A stretch of 64,000 bases of DNA. Source: Punica granatum (lineage: Eukaryota > Streptophyta > Magnoliopsida > Myrtales > Lythraceae). The position numbers were made by a program, and so were the translations under genes. Position 1 is the stretch's first letter, and each line of letters begins with the position of its first letter. Below are positions 44,131 through 55,570 of the stretch, piece by piece. Location: contig NC_045134.1 in assembly GCF_007655135.1 (NCBI RefSeq), positions 22,778,568-22,842,567 on the forward strand, written 5' to 3'. Below the pieces are notes generated by a model. It was not told the origin of the DNA, did no database searches, and saw only the letters and a list, made by a program, of their open reading frames with translations.

Positions 44131-46326
44131 GCTGCTGGTTTTCCGTTTTTTGTTTTTCCATTTCTTTTTTTTCCCCCGAAAACGAGAAATGGAGAGTGCG
44201 CCGTGTTTGGCTCTCCACGTTTTCGGTCGGACTTTGCTTCTTGCGACGGGCGCGTGGGTGGCACTTTAACGGAAAGGTCCAAACTTAAACGGTCACAAAC
44301 GACATCGCCATTAAGCGTAGGGTAGAGTAGTGGTAGCGTGCGGGCAGGCATTACGGCTCACTGTAAAACTCGTCACGTCGACCGTGAGATTAAAGGAATC
44401 TCTGATCTGAACGGTTCATTGGCATTGGTAATGGTACTTTGTTCGATGGAGAGTGACGCAACGGTTCCGTTCCGGGTAAAAGGTAAAGGGAAGGAGGGAA
44501 TTATTTCTGGCGAGAGGTGACTAAATCATGAAGTTCTGTTGTTGGGATAAAAAGACCATTTAATCAAAATTACCCCGTTCCCACCTATCATTATCATTAT
44601 TGTATATATAAAAAAAGAATTTAATCCACTCAAATAAAATTTGACTCGTCCGCAGTCGAAATTTGAAGTAATTATAAACGTATTTTAGGCAAAATTCTCC
44701 AATATCAACAACAAATTTTTGTGCACAAGTTCTTGTATTCGCAACACATTCACAGCTGAGCCAACTTTGCTGACTTTTCAATTAAACATGATCTTTTTTT
44801 GCAACTCTCTAAACTTCATGATCATATGTAAAATCCACATTATTCATTAGATTAAGCTTAATGCGTCGGATGGAAAGAAATAAAAGAGGGTATTTTTCAT
44901 TATATTTTCCTATTTGATATTACTTCAATAAATTGAAATTTTTTTTTTGTTTATGATGACATTCCTTTTTAAACTTGTTGAAATGACTATTACTTAAAAA
45001 AATAATGCTCGTCAATCATCCCTCACCATTTAATTGACTTTTTATATAAGTATCACACTCTGTGTTTTATTTATTTATTTATTCTTACTCATTATCACCC
45101 TTTGTGTTTAAATTCTATATATTTAAATGCCTTCTTTATAGGTAAGTTCTTTTTTTTTCCTTTAAAAAAATGTTCTCTCATTATCTTTTTCAAATTTAAC
45201 TATAAAAATCACATTTTTCTTTAAATATCATTCCATCTCATTCTATCAAATCCATTCAATTTCATTTCTTTGTTACGCGACTAACATGACCTCAGCCCAT
45301 TTATATATTGCATTCACCCAAGGCCCCACAGAGAAGATGAATAACTTGTGCTTGCATGACAAATTCAACACTGCGAAAATGTCCCTAATACATAATCGGA
45401 TGGAGCATGCATCCAATAATTCAATGCGGTGTCATCCACCAACTACTTAGAAATCATGTCACCGATAGACTAAGTCTGAACTCAAAACTCGTTCACCGCA
45501 TTAAAAGCATGCTAAGAAGAAAACTGAAAGGGATAAAAGAATAGTGGGTTTGTATCACATTAAATGCCGTTTGAAACGATTGCTAACTCCCAAATTCCCA
45601 AGTTGACATGGCTTGAAGAAGGGAGAGAAACTCGAGGATGCGGAGCCTTAAGATGTTGAATTCAGATTCGAGGATTAGTTTATTTAGGGAAAAAGGGAAA
45701 GGGAATTCGACGCAATCAACTTGAGGGTGACATCCCAACCCCAGAGAAGGAAAAAATGGGAGGTGGATAGAGTCGCAAACTTACATGTAAATGCCTGAAA
45801 TGGGAGGCGGATAGAGTCGCAAACTTACATGTAAATGCCTGACGGAGATTTACGTTTTTCATGCTTCCCCTCCCATCGGTATCAAGCTTTATCCGTATCC
45901 GAATGTGGACTCCCCCACTTTACTTTACTTCCCAATAAAAAATAAAATAATAATTAAAAAATATAAAGACTTGTTTCTCCCAATACAGTAATAAATTCCC
46001 AATTTCTTTTATTGGAAGATAATTCTCCGGAAAATAGAGAAGAATATTCCATTAACTAATAAATTAATACAGTCAATTAGATATTTTCAAGAAATATTTC
46101 TTCGAGTTCAGTAAAAAGTACATTCCTCTCGCATGAAATAAGCGACTCCATTGGACCCAAGGAGTTGATTCCACCAGCATCCATCCACTTGGTAAGTCTC
46201 TTTAACCCGATATCTCTTTCCTGTGTTATGGCAAAAACCGAGGCCAATTTCAATGTGCTTCACATTTTCCGATGTTCCAAGACAACTGTGGCGAGACATC
46301 TTATCTCTACCTATTAACAAGTCTGA
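44131..46326. other. Intergenic DNA between the kinase gene and POP1
   Basis: Mostly AT-rich (44800-45300 especially) with a 44-bp tandem duplication at 45757-45844. No gene is seen. The last ~200 bases are POP1 3' UTR. Confidence 0.5.
45757..45844. repeat. Perfect-length tandem duplication, 44 bp x 2
   Basis: Two adjacent copies (45757-45800 and 45801-45844) beginning TGGGAGG(T/C)GGATAGAG and running through ACTTACATGTAAATGCCTGA. They are almost identical, so the duplication is recent. Confidence 0.9.
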
Positions 46327-46380
46327 TTACAATGACTTTACATCTTCTTTCTGATGTTCCAAGACAATTGTGGCGAGAGC
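46271..46380. repeat. Duplicated segment of the POP1 last exon in its own 3' UTR
   Basis: GATGTTCCAAGACAA(C/T)TGTGGCGAGA occurs at about 46271 (3' UTR) and 46351 (coding, minus strand, LATIVLEHQKED). The copies are about 80 bp apart in direct orientation. The UTR copy has a small deletion after the shared core. Confidence 0.85.
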
Positions 46381-49300
46381 AAGCCTATAAGCAGATGACC
46401 TCAAGTTCCGGACCAGGACATATATTTCTTCCTTCCTCCGCTTCACGTGCATTTCACTCCATTGCTCTGCTCTGAGTCGAGCTAGCGAGGTTGCCTCGCA
46501 GATAGCCACAGCAGCAGGCTTCTTACTGCACATGTAATTTGACGCTCTGGTCAGTTTTTCGCCTAGCCATTGCATGGCTTGAGGCATGGGTTCATAGTAT
46601 GAAGAGATCCTATGGGTCCAACAGCTTCTATGACTTCCATTGAGAAAATTAAGAAGAAAACTGAATTTGAAATAAAAGAAATATTGGCAATTATCCAGTT
46701 CAGTCTCAACTGGAGACAGGACCAGACGGTTCATCCAGGTAGCAACTGGTAGCACTGATGCACATGCTTTCAAGCCGATTCTCAAGAACCAGACTAGACA
46801 CATCCATTCCTGGTCATAGCAGCTGGCTAGGACGATGATGATTTTGAGGCCGTGAAGGCTTTAAACTACCACAAGAGGGAAATATCTCGATACTTTCATA
46901 CAAATTCCAGATTTCTATGTATGAAAGAAGAGAGGATTCACTGACCTCCCTCGGACGAACCCTGTGGTGACAAATCCAATTCCCCGACGGTGAGATTCCC
47001 TTGCAAGCGGGTCCAATGGTGTTTGGAGGACCCATGTGCCAGAGGACTCCTCCTTAAAGTATGACGCCACAGCCGATTCGGAAATTTGCAGTCCTTTTCC
47101 ATAGTTCTCTGGCCTAGGAGGAAGTGGCACAGATCCCACTTATCAAAGATCAAGGAATAAGAAGAGGAAACACTGCAAATTTAACTAAACCATTTGACAA
47201 AAATTGTATGGTGATCATCTCAAGACTGCAAAGGCAGAACTCAGATTTCTCTCATATTTCCTCATTCATATGGAAAATAGTGCGGCGTCTCACATATATC
47301 CAATCAGATTTATTAAACACAAATATGGAGTAACTATGTTATTAGATAGAAATTCAGAAAATTAGAGGACATTATCTCACATTTTACTGTCAAGCCGTAA
47401 ATTATAGAAAGAATCCTGAGATCTGACATACCTTGAAGACCACAACGATATGTCAGAGAAATGAGGAGTGCACACAACTGCTCCTTCTTCAAAAGCACCT
47501 TCTCTGAAAGCGCGCAGAATGACTCTAAGGAAATATAACTTCTTTTCATCCTTGAATTGAATTATGCCATCTTGGCACGGTACAACTTCATTAATCAAAG
47601 CCTTTTGCAGGCTCCCCTCATTCCCCACTCCATGAGGAAATAGAAGCAAATGACCACCAAACCTTTCATTAAATAAACCAAGTTCACGAGATGTCCTCAT
47701 GTTATATATTTCTCTCCCCGCTGGGATCTGAGAATTTCCCTCCAAAGAAGGTACTTCGTCATAAGCAGTTTGAACAGTACTCCAAGGAAGTGGAATGGGA
47801 ATTTTCATAGGTCTTAATTTACGAGGCCGAAGATCTGCTTTTGAACTAGAAGCAGCAGCTTCAGCTGCCACTAAGGAAGTGTACGCACTGCAGTCAGGGA
47901 AATCAGAAGGAAAATATGGAAGACTAGCCTGTAAGATAAAAAACATAAGCATTAGCTGTTATCTCAAGCTTGATCGCCTGAATTTAAATGTGAATTCACA
48001 CAACTTACTTCACACGAGATCCAGCGTTTCTCCCTCAATCCGATTGCATGAGCCCCCATAGTAACAAGAGGAACCCAAAACGCCTTGACCCAACTCAAGG
48101 GGAGTATAATGAACCATCTGAAAGGATGAGCACGAGATTTAAAGACCAATGAAGAATTCTTCCAAATCGGAATAACCAAAAATGAAGTCATTTGGTAAAT
48201 CAAAAAGCAAATTGGATAAATCTGAAAAGAAGGAAGCAATTACCCCAGTGATGTGTGCTCTTGGCTGTGTGCTTGGCTGTGTTTCCTCAGAAGCATAATA
48301 GGGCATGTTGAAGACTGAAAGGCTTCCAAAGTACTCGAAGTCCTGCAGTTTGGATCACTAAGGCAATAAAATTCCAGACGCTTGTCATGTCTCTCCTGGC
48401 AAAGGACACTCTCGTCCACTGGTGGTTTTATTCCTCTACTAGCATCCCATAAATCTTCAATTTCAGGATATACAAGTGATGAAGGGGGTGACACTCCATG
48501 GTCATCTGAAGGTATTGTATGCTCTTCAACTTGAACAGGCGATGTAAACTCAACTTTAGTAGTAGTTACCGATTTAACATCGGTAACTCCTTCCTCCCTA
48601 TATGCCCTTGGGTCCTTCACTACTAGGGACAGAACTGTGGAGTCAGAAAATTGCTCCTCTTTAAGAGACGAATGATCCTTCATCTTGTCATCATTGCTGA
48701 CAGCTTCTGAATGCTTCTTCAACTGAAAAGATTTTCCTGGAACACTGCAGCATAATGAGTCAACTTTGTTTTCTTAACTCCAAACAATATGAGCTGATTC
48801 AAAGTGTGTACCCACCATGAAATGGGATGCAATATCTTTTTGAGAAGTTGAAAAGCCCCTGATCCCATGAGTTCTAATTTTGCAATGCGACCCTCGAGTG
48901 AAAAGCAGTTGATGGAAATACTCTTTGCATCCATCTGACAGATCAAACAAGCAAATTTTTAAGCATATGGATGGAACTATTTATTTGTTGGCTACAGAGA
49001 TGGAAACATTCTGGAGTAACAGGTGAAAACTGATCACATTTACAAAAATATACTTGGCCCAACCAGTGAACTAAAAATTAGCTTTAGGGATAAACAGAGA
49101 ATGCAAGAGAAGGAATCAAATACGGCTGGTTGGTGATCTATCAGCTCAAATTGTTAGCTACTTGTTTTGCACCCACCTCAGTTTTCACACTCAGACTGAT
49201 TTTTAAGCATGAAAAATGGGTGGGTGTTGGCTTAAAAATTGGTAAAGTAGACTAGAAAATCATCATCAATAATCACCTCCTTCTGACATGCAGATTTCAA

Positions 49301-50439
49301 AGCGTTATATCCTTCTCCAAAAGCTGAAGCATGTATCCACACCCACAGCTGGCGAAATAGTTTGGAGCCCTCACTATTCCGTGGTTCAGTATGGCCATTA
49401 TCAGAATAATCTAGTTCAGCATTTTCTAAATTCTTCTCATTCAAAGGTCGCCATATACAGATAACTGGACAAATTGGCCGACCTGTTGGTTCTCCAACGT
49501 GGTGAAGCTGCAAAAGAGGATGAGAAAGAAAAGTTTCATATATGCAAATATAGGTCATCCGTTGTCCAGATGGAGTTCACGAGTCATTTACCATTGCACT
49601 TTCGTATGTAGAGCCACATAGAACAGAAGGCCGCCCATCTATAGGATGCCCGCGAGGAGAGGGAACCAGTACCATCCTCAAGATTGATATTAACGAATCC
49701 TGGAATTTATTACCACGTAAACCAATTGCGACAATCTCATTATATCACCGAGAGAGAATTGCCACGCATTTTAGAAGGTTTGCAGTGGGCAATCATAAAA
49801 CACGCTGGAAACAGTAGTAATATGGAATACCTACCTCTGGACCGTCCAATTGGACAGCAAGATGGTAGCTAGCATCATGCACAACTACTCCTTCCCTGCA
49901 CCTTTTCAAGAGAGCCCTTGAACCTCTCCCTCTGTATCATTACAACATTAACAAGATAAATGCATAAACCGTTTTGGAAGAATAATCCTGCCCAAGATAT
50001 CATCCAAACAAAACTACTACCTGCCATGCAAACCAAGAGGAAGGTGAAACCCCCATAACTTGGTCATAGTAAACCTCTTGGCATTCCACACATGTGTTCT
50101 CAACCTCTTCGTTCCATCCCCAGAGGTAGAGAAACCGCTTTGAGGATTCATCCTGAGCTCGTTCCTACGCCTAACGCGGCGAGGAAGCTTTTCTTGGGTT
50201 TTGAGTTCAGGATTGTCACATTGTAAGCCCTTTTGCCTCTTCCTTCTTCTTCTATTCGAAGCTTGGTTATCATGAGAAGTGGTCCTCCTCCTCTTGTTTC
50301 TCTGAGACCGGAAATTGTTGCCAAGCCGCTGGGCAACAATTGAGTGAAGTCTCTCAAGTTCAGGGCCTCTAGCCTCAGCAAATTTCTGCACACGTATCGT
50401 CCGAGGAGCCAGTTGTCCGTTGCTTCCACTCGGGCCCAT
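46327..50439 (-). CDS. POP1: Ribonuclease P/MRP subunit POP1
   Basis: Ten exons: 50439-50021, 49931-49835, 49699-49592, 49507-49277, 48934-48812, 48722-48244, 48117-48009, 47928-47432, 47113-46946 and 46525-46327. Phases agree and give 809 residues. POP1 is the largest protein of RNase MRP and, in many eukaryotes, RNase P, acting in nuclear tRNA and rRNA processing. The N-terminal POP1 domain is clear: Arg-rich QRNKRRRTTSHDN, then QEKLPRRVRRRNELRMN, GFSTSGDGTKRLRTHVW and AKRFTMTKLWGFHLPLGLHG. The POPLD domain follows near residues 486-522 (WFIILPLSWVKAFWVPLV, HAIGLREKRWISCE). The C-terminal part contains GIGFVTTGFVRG and RRKEEIYVLVRNLRSSAYRL. Exon 9 begins at the CCTAG before GCCAGAG, chosen by phase. 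Plants make organellar RNase P with PRORP proteins, so RNase MRP may be the main role. Confidence 0.94.
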
Positions 50440-51240
50440 AGTTGCTGCTAAATACGGTCCGAGATTTCCTTCTTAACACGACCAAACCAATAATGAGAAC
50501 ATACGGCAAGCAGCAAACCAATTATAAACAAGAGATCCTAGTATTGCAACAGTCATCCTAGAACAATGAGCAATCGACAGACCAGATAATTCTCCTCCTT
50601 AACCTGAAAACTGAATAAGCCAGAACATTCCGAGGACAGAATACATGATCCTACTGAAACAATATCAGGCTAACCACACCTTGGCTGTGGACGGAGTCAT
50701 TCATGGAGGAAGAATGGGAAGAATACACAATCAAGCTTGCAGGAGACAACAGTTACACAACATTCTGGTAGCAAAGAGCAGAGGTATATTAATCAGTTGC
50801 AGAAGACAGCCTCGGAGAAACGGGAAACAGCGGCAGAGCAGAGAGAGAGAGAGGATATTACCGTGAGCGGAGCCTCGTTAGCACCGAGTACCGGGAGAGA
50901 ATCACAGGCGGCGATCGGAGAATCGGAAGTGGCTGAACCCTTCAGAGATATAGCCGGCGGGAGAGAGCACAGCGAAGCACCGCCCACTGAGGAAGCAGCT
51001 CCCTAATAGAGGGAACGGAGGAACAGCCGACGCTGCTTAATGGTGCCAAACCGGTTCAACCTTCAAATCGAAAATCGAACCGGGGACCAAAACTTGAAGA
51101 GCCGAACCGAACCGAACCTAACCGAGTCGATGTCTTGTGAATAAATCGGAACCGGACTGAATTTGATTCCTTTCTGAGCCAGCAACCAATTGCAGCCACC
51201 ACCGCAAGGAGCAGGACGCCACCACCGCCACCAAGACCGG
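50440..51240. promoter_or_regulatory. Divergent promoter region between POP1 and the phytocystatin pseudogene
   Basis: This 800-bp interval separates two divergent starts. The POP1 side contains GA-rich sequence (50840-50855) and several short ORFs that could be leader uORFs. No TATA box is obvious. Confidence 0.4.
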
Positions 51241-53420
51241 ATGACCATGCTTGGAGGAGTCCACGAGCCTCGAGGCGCGAAGAACGGCGCCGACGTCGAG
51301 GACCTCGCTCGTTTAACCCTGCCGAGCACAACAAGAAGGAGGTATGTATATGAACACTTTGGATTGATTCAGCAGTTGGAGTTGGGGTTTGATTTTTGAG
51401 TCTGTTTTTTGATATGAAATATCCATTTCTAGATAATTGTTGCGAGATGACGGTTTTTGATTTCCTTGCAATGGGATTTCGCATGCTTCAAGCTCTCCGT
51501 CGATGCGTGTACCTGCTAGCAATTCGATCTCGAGGCACAATTAACCGTAAAGGGATTCGGCTTTACTTTGCCATAGTTCAGGCTCAGTAGCCTTTAACAA
51601 TGGCAATGTTGCGGTTAATTCGACTAAGATGAAGTAAATTTGCTACCTTGTCTGAAGTACGCTAACGATAAAGACATTCGGAAGGGGAAAAACTCGATTT
51701 TGCATTAAAAATCCCTCATGATTCATTCGGTATTGAATGTATGAATTTTATGATTCAGACTCGAAAATGTAGTTTCAAGTGAACTGTTTATTTAACTGGG
51801 GTCTCTTGGTTGAAGAATGCACTGCTCGAGTTTGTGAGGGTGGTGAAGGCAAGAACAGGTGGTTGCTGGGACCCTTCATCATCTTACAATTGAGGCCATT
51901 GATACTGGGAAGAAGAAGCTATATGAAGCGAAGGTGTGGGTGAAGCTGTGGCTGAACTTCAAAGAACTACAGGAATTCAAGCACGCTGGTGATGTCCCCT
52001 CGTTCACTTTTTCGAATTTTAATGCTTGGAAAGGTAGTTGACAACATTGCAGCAATTCATGCCAAATTCCGTATGCTCTAACTAACTGCTGCTTTCTTAG
52101 TTCCTTGAGAACACCATCCATATTGTTTGGATTGGATAAATTGACTTAATCAACTCCTGAACTCTTAGATTTTCTCTCCAAACATATATTGTTCGTACGA
52201 CGCATTGTTGTATATAGTTCGGATAGGAAGAAAGTGGATGAAGTTTGTGGGACTAAAGTTTGCTGAGTTTGATAGAGTACTATGTCTGTAGTATGCTTGG
52301 AAGGAATAACATACTTAATTAGTACTAGGCTGCTTTTCTGATATGCCACCTCATCGGTTGGGGAGGTAACATGAGCATGTTACTAGTGGATAAAACTCAT
52401 AGCCGACGATCTTGTGTCATAGAAAATGCTCAGAGTAGTCCTTTTTCTTGAGCTTGCCTATCGAAGATGAGAGGCATATGTGGTAATAAAGATTATATTC
52501 ATTATTGCTCACTGTTTTCAATTAAGGCACCCTCGAAAATCATTGTGTTTTCAAGTTCATCATGATCATATATCTCACATTGACCTGCCAATCTTATAGC
52601 AGCTTTTTTTTTTCCTCCCTTTTCTTTGGTGAAATATTTTGTTTCGAATGTGTTTTGGAGAACTAATCCCCATTTTGATTAAAAAAAAAACAGAGGAGGA
52701 TGGTTTGGGTTGGAAAGAAGTGCCCGTGCATATCCTTAGGTCCAGGATGCAACTGATCATGCTGTCAAGATTATCCAGCAGAGGTCCAACTCGCTCTTCC
52801 CTTGTGAATTGCATGAGATCGTTCATGCAAAGGCCGAAGCATGTGTTCTGTTCCATTATGTCTCCCCTTTCCCTTTGGTTTCCTATTTGACTCGAATTGC
52901 CACTGTTCGGCTACTTTCTTCCAGTATATAGAAGAATCATCCTTAGAGAAAAAATGAGCATGCAGCGAAATTTCGTTCATCCTCACACTGTGTATTGCTC
53001 TTGAATATGGATGGATAGATTGTTTTGAATATGTTCCAATAAGAAATATCCCCTTAACTTTGTTGATTGGTGCTGATTATTTTCAATTTAGTCATTCCTC
53101 AATGTAGTAGCGGATACAAGTTATAGTGCTATATCATGGAACTTCGTTATTACCAGACTAGGACGTGTGCCACTATGCCGTATATTAGGGGAGCTTGATT
53201 CCCTTGTCATGGCAGCCATATTCCTATTTTGATCAAAATCAGGGGAGTATGGTCCAGTTTGAAAAGTAATGCATGTGCTAATCATGTTGTCAAGACCATC
53301 CATAAGAGGTCCAACGCTCTTCATAACTGCACGAGATCATGCAAAGGCCTTGAAACATGTATTCTTATTCGACTCGAATCACACCGAAGGTGGTCGAGAA
53401 CTTTGCAATAGTTTAATGAC
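51241..53420 (+). pseudogene. Phytocystatin (cysteine protease inhibitor) pseudogene, two-domain type
   Basis: Exon 1 (51241-51341) encodes LGGVHEPRGAKNGADVEDLA, the cystatin N-terminus with its conserved Gly-Gly, but one base is missing shortly after. Exon 2 (from 51816) reads [12 protein letters not shown], is then out of frame by two missing bases, and continues with the intact papain-binding loop QVVAG and [20 protein letters not shown]. The second hairpin, normally Pro-Trp, reads Leu-Trp ([17 protein letters not shown]). Near 52700-52850 is the C-terminal extension found in legumain-inhibiting phytocystatins (DHAVKIIQQRSNSLFP), broken by an in-frame stop just before it. A further decayed copy of that extension lies at about 53215-53400 (NHVVKTIHKRSNAL). 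The gene cannot make a full inhibitor as it stands. I describe the breaks only. Confidence 0.88.
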
Positions 53421-54264
53421 ATGCTACTGAATGTGAAGAGGGGACAAAAGTTCAAAGTGAATCAGCTACACAATGTACTTCCGGGGTCTCGTTGAGTGTT
53501 TTCTAAGATTGCGTGTTTGTTGATGCCCACTATTACTGTTTGTGAACTTGCAATGATGATGTCTAATGTAAAATTACAATTCTAGATTTAAAAGCTCTCT
53601 TCAACGAGCGTTTTTATCCCCATTCCTTCGGATTAATAGGGATGTCTTTGAGATTCTATTCTGCCAGCAAGATTGAGGTATGTAAGGATTCTATATTTCG
53701 GATCTTGATTTGATTTCTACTCGGAATCCAATTTATGTGTATGCAGAGATAATTGTAACTGATGTTGAGCCCATTATAAACTCCACCTTCATAGCGCTAT
53801 TAGTGAATACATTAAATTATAACAAACTAATAAATATGATTTTAAACGATGTGGATTAATGGCAAAGTGAGTTTTTGGGGCAAACTTTTTTATACTATAA
53901 CTTTATCTTGGACTTTTTTTATTTTAGATAATTATTTTATTTTATAAAACTAAATTTATTTTCACTTTTATTTTTAGCATAATTTACCATTATTTTTTAT
54001 TTTAATGTTATTTACAATTATTTGTTTGTAACTTTAGTTTAAATATGTATTTCCAATTACAAGTTATTTAAGGAATGGAATCAATTATATAAATATCTTA
54101 CTCCTTAAGACGAAGATGAACATTATTAATTTATGCAAAACACATTAGTTAGAACAAGTACTAGATTTGGTTCAAACTAACTTATAATTGGCATATTATT
54201 TTTTTTCTTGAGCATATTAGTTTAGGCAAATAGCAGTTTTAAGTGGAACCAATGTTTAAAGCGA
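53421..54264. other. AT-rich intergenic DNA
   Basis: No gene or repeat is recognised. The AT content rises sharply from 53800. Confidence 0.5.
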
Positions 54265-54769
54265 AAGAATTTAGGATTAATTGCCAAAAAAATACAAACT
54301 TTTCACAATTTATCAATTTTAGTATGAATTTTTTTCTTGATCTAAAAATACACAAACTATCAATTTGATAACAATTTTAGAACAACTTCCTTTTTTTCGA
54401 TAGGTGGGTCTCAACGACAACCATTGTCCACCCAATCCAGATTGGCCATGACGCAAAGGTCTCTAATAACCCTAATTAGGGGGATGGTGACCGCCGATGA
54501 GACTTTTACCATGTACCATCTTCATTCTTTTCTCGATTTTACTTTTACTTTTTCTAATTTGGGCAATGAGGGCCTCATCGGGGCCATCGCTGTCCCAATA
54601 AGGTCACCGACGACCTCGGCTATCTCTATCGGATGGTGTAGCCATAGATTCTCGTTTAAATTAACGAAAAAGTTGAGGCATGTTAAAATTGATATCAAAT
54701 TATTAGTTCGTGCATTTTGAGGTCAAGAAAAAAAGTTTGTATTTTTTAGGCAATTAATCCAAGAGTTTA
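54265..54769. mobile_element. Second MULE-type MITE with 9-bp target duplication
   Basis: The element spans 54274-54760 (487 bp). The ends are GGATTAATTGCC and its inverse; inverted similarity continues through AAAAAATACAAACTTTT and a TTTGATA(A/T)CAATTTTA segment for over 100 bp. The flanks AAGAATTTA (54265-54273) and AAGAGTTTA (54761-54769) match at 8 of 9. The GC-rich centre (54410-54640) encodes nothing recognisable. Its ends differ from those of the element at 36078, so they are separate families. Confidence 0.82.
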
Positions 54770-55570
54770 TCATATAATGTTATAATAATTTGAACTAACC
54801 TATCACATAGTACAAACCATACAATACCTCGAAAAAAAAAAACAACAAATGCAAAATGACAACTTATACAAAAGGATTAAAGATAGATTCTTTCTGTTAG
54901 GGGAGCAGATATTGAATTGACAAGGTTGTTCACTTATGCATAGGAAAACCTTAGAAGGGGGGGTCAAGGCCCCCAGTTCGACACCCCCAGCCCCCCGAAT
55001 CGGTCGACGCCTCCCACTTCTCTTCTCCCTCCTCCAAATCCAACTCCAATGCAATATCGACCATTTTCTTCTAAAAAGAAAAGAAAAAGAAAGATTAATA
55101 TTTTTCTCATGCCATTCATATCCATTTAAACAAACTTATGGAACGATTCGTGCCAATACTTTATAATATTGTAAAATTTCCTCTCCTCTTTTTTACTCTT
55201 TCTTTTAAAAAAAATATTGAAGAAGAATTTTTATTTATTTATTCTTTCTTGAGATTCAAGTTTCCAACAAACTTATTTTTTTTTCCCAACAAACTCATTC
55301 ACTTTATCCATCTAAACTTTATAGAGTTTCCACCTTCCATGAATAACCTAAATCGAGGAAATTAAAGTATAGAAAATATTTTAAGCTGTTTAAATTGATT
55401 AGTGCATGTTGCATAATGCAATATATATATATATATATGTATATATTGTACGAACACATAAATCTCCATATAACATTAAGTATTTATATAAATATGTAAT
55501 AAATATATATTAAGAATTTGCTCTTGGAAAAAATGATATGGTCCACAGTAAAGAGCAAGTCTATAACTAA
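54770..55570. other. AT-rich intergenic DNA with a G/C-rich patch
   Basis: A G-run and C-rich patch at 54955-55050 stands out in AT-rich DNA and may be the core of another decayed non-autonomous element. No gene is seen. Confidence 0.4.

Noticed and set aside
46814..47153. Three overlapping minus-strand ORFs near POP1 exon 9
   Set aside because: They are the true exon 9 plus flanking intron read in three frames; only the frame giving FVTTGFVRG fits phase and family.
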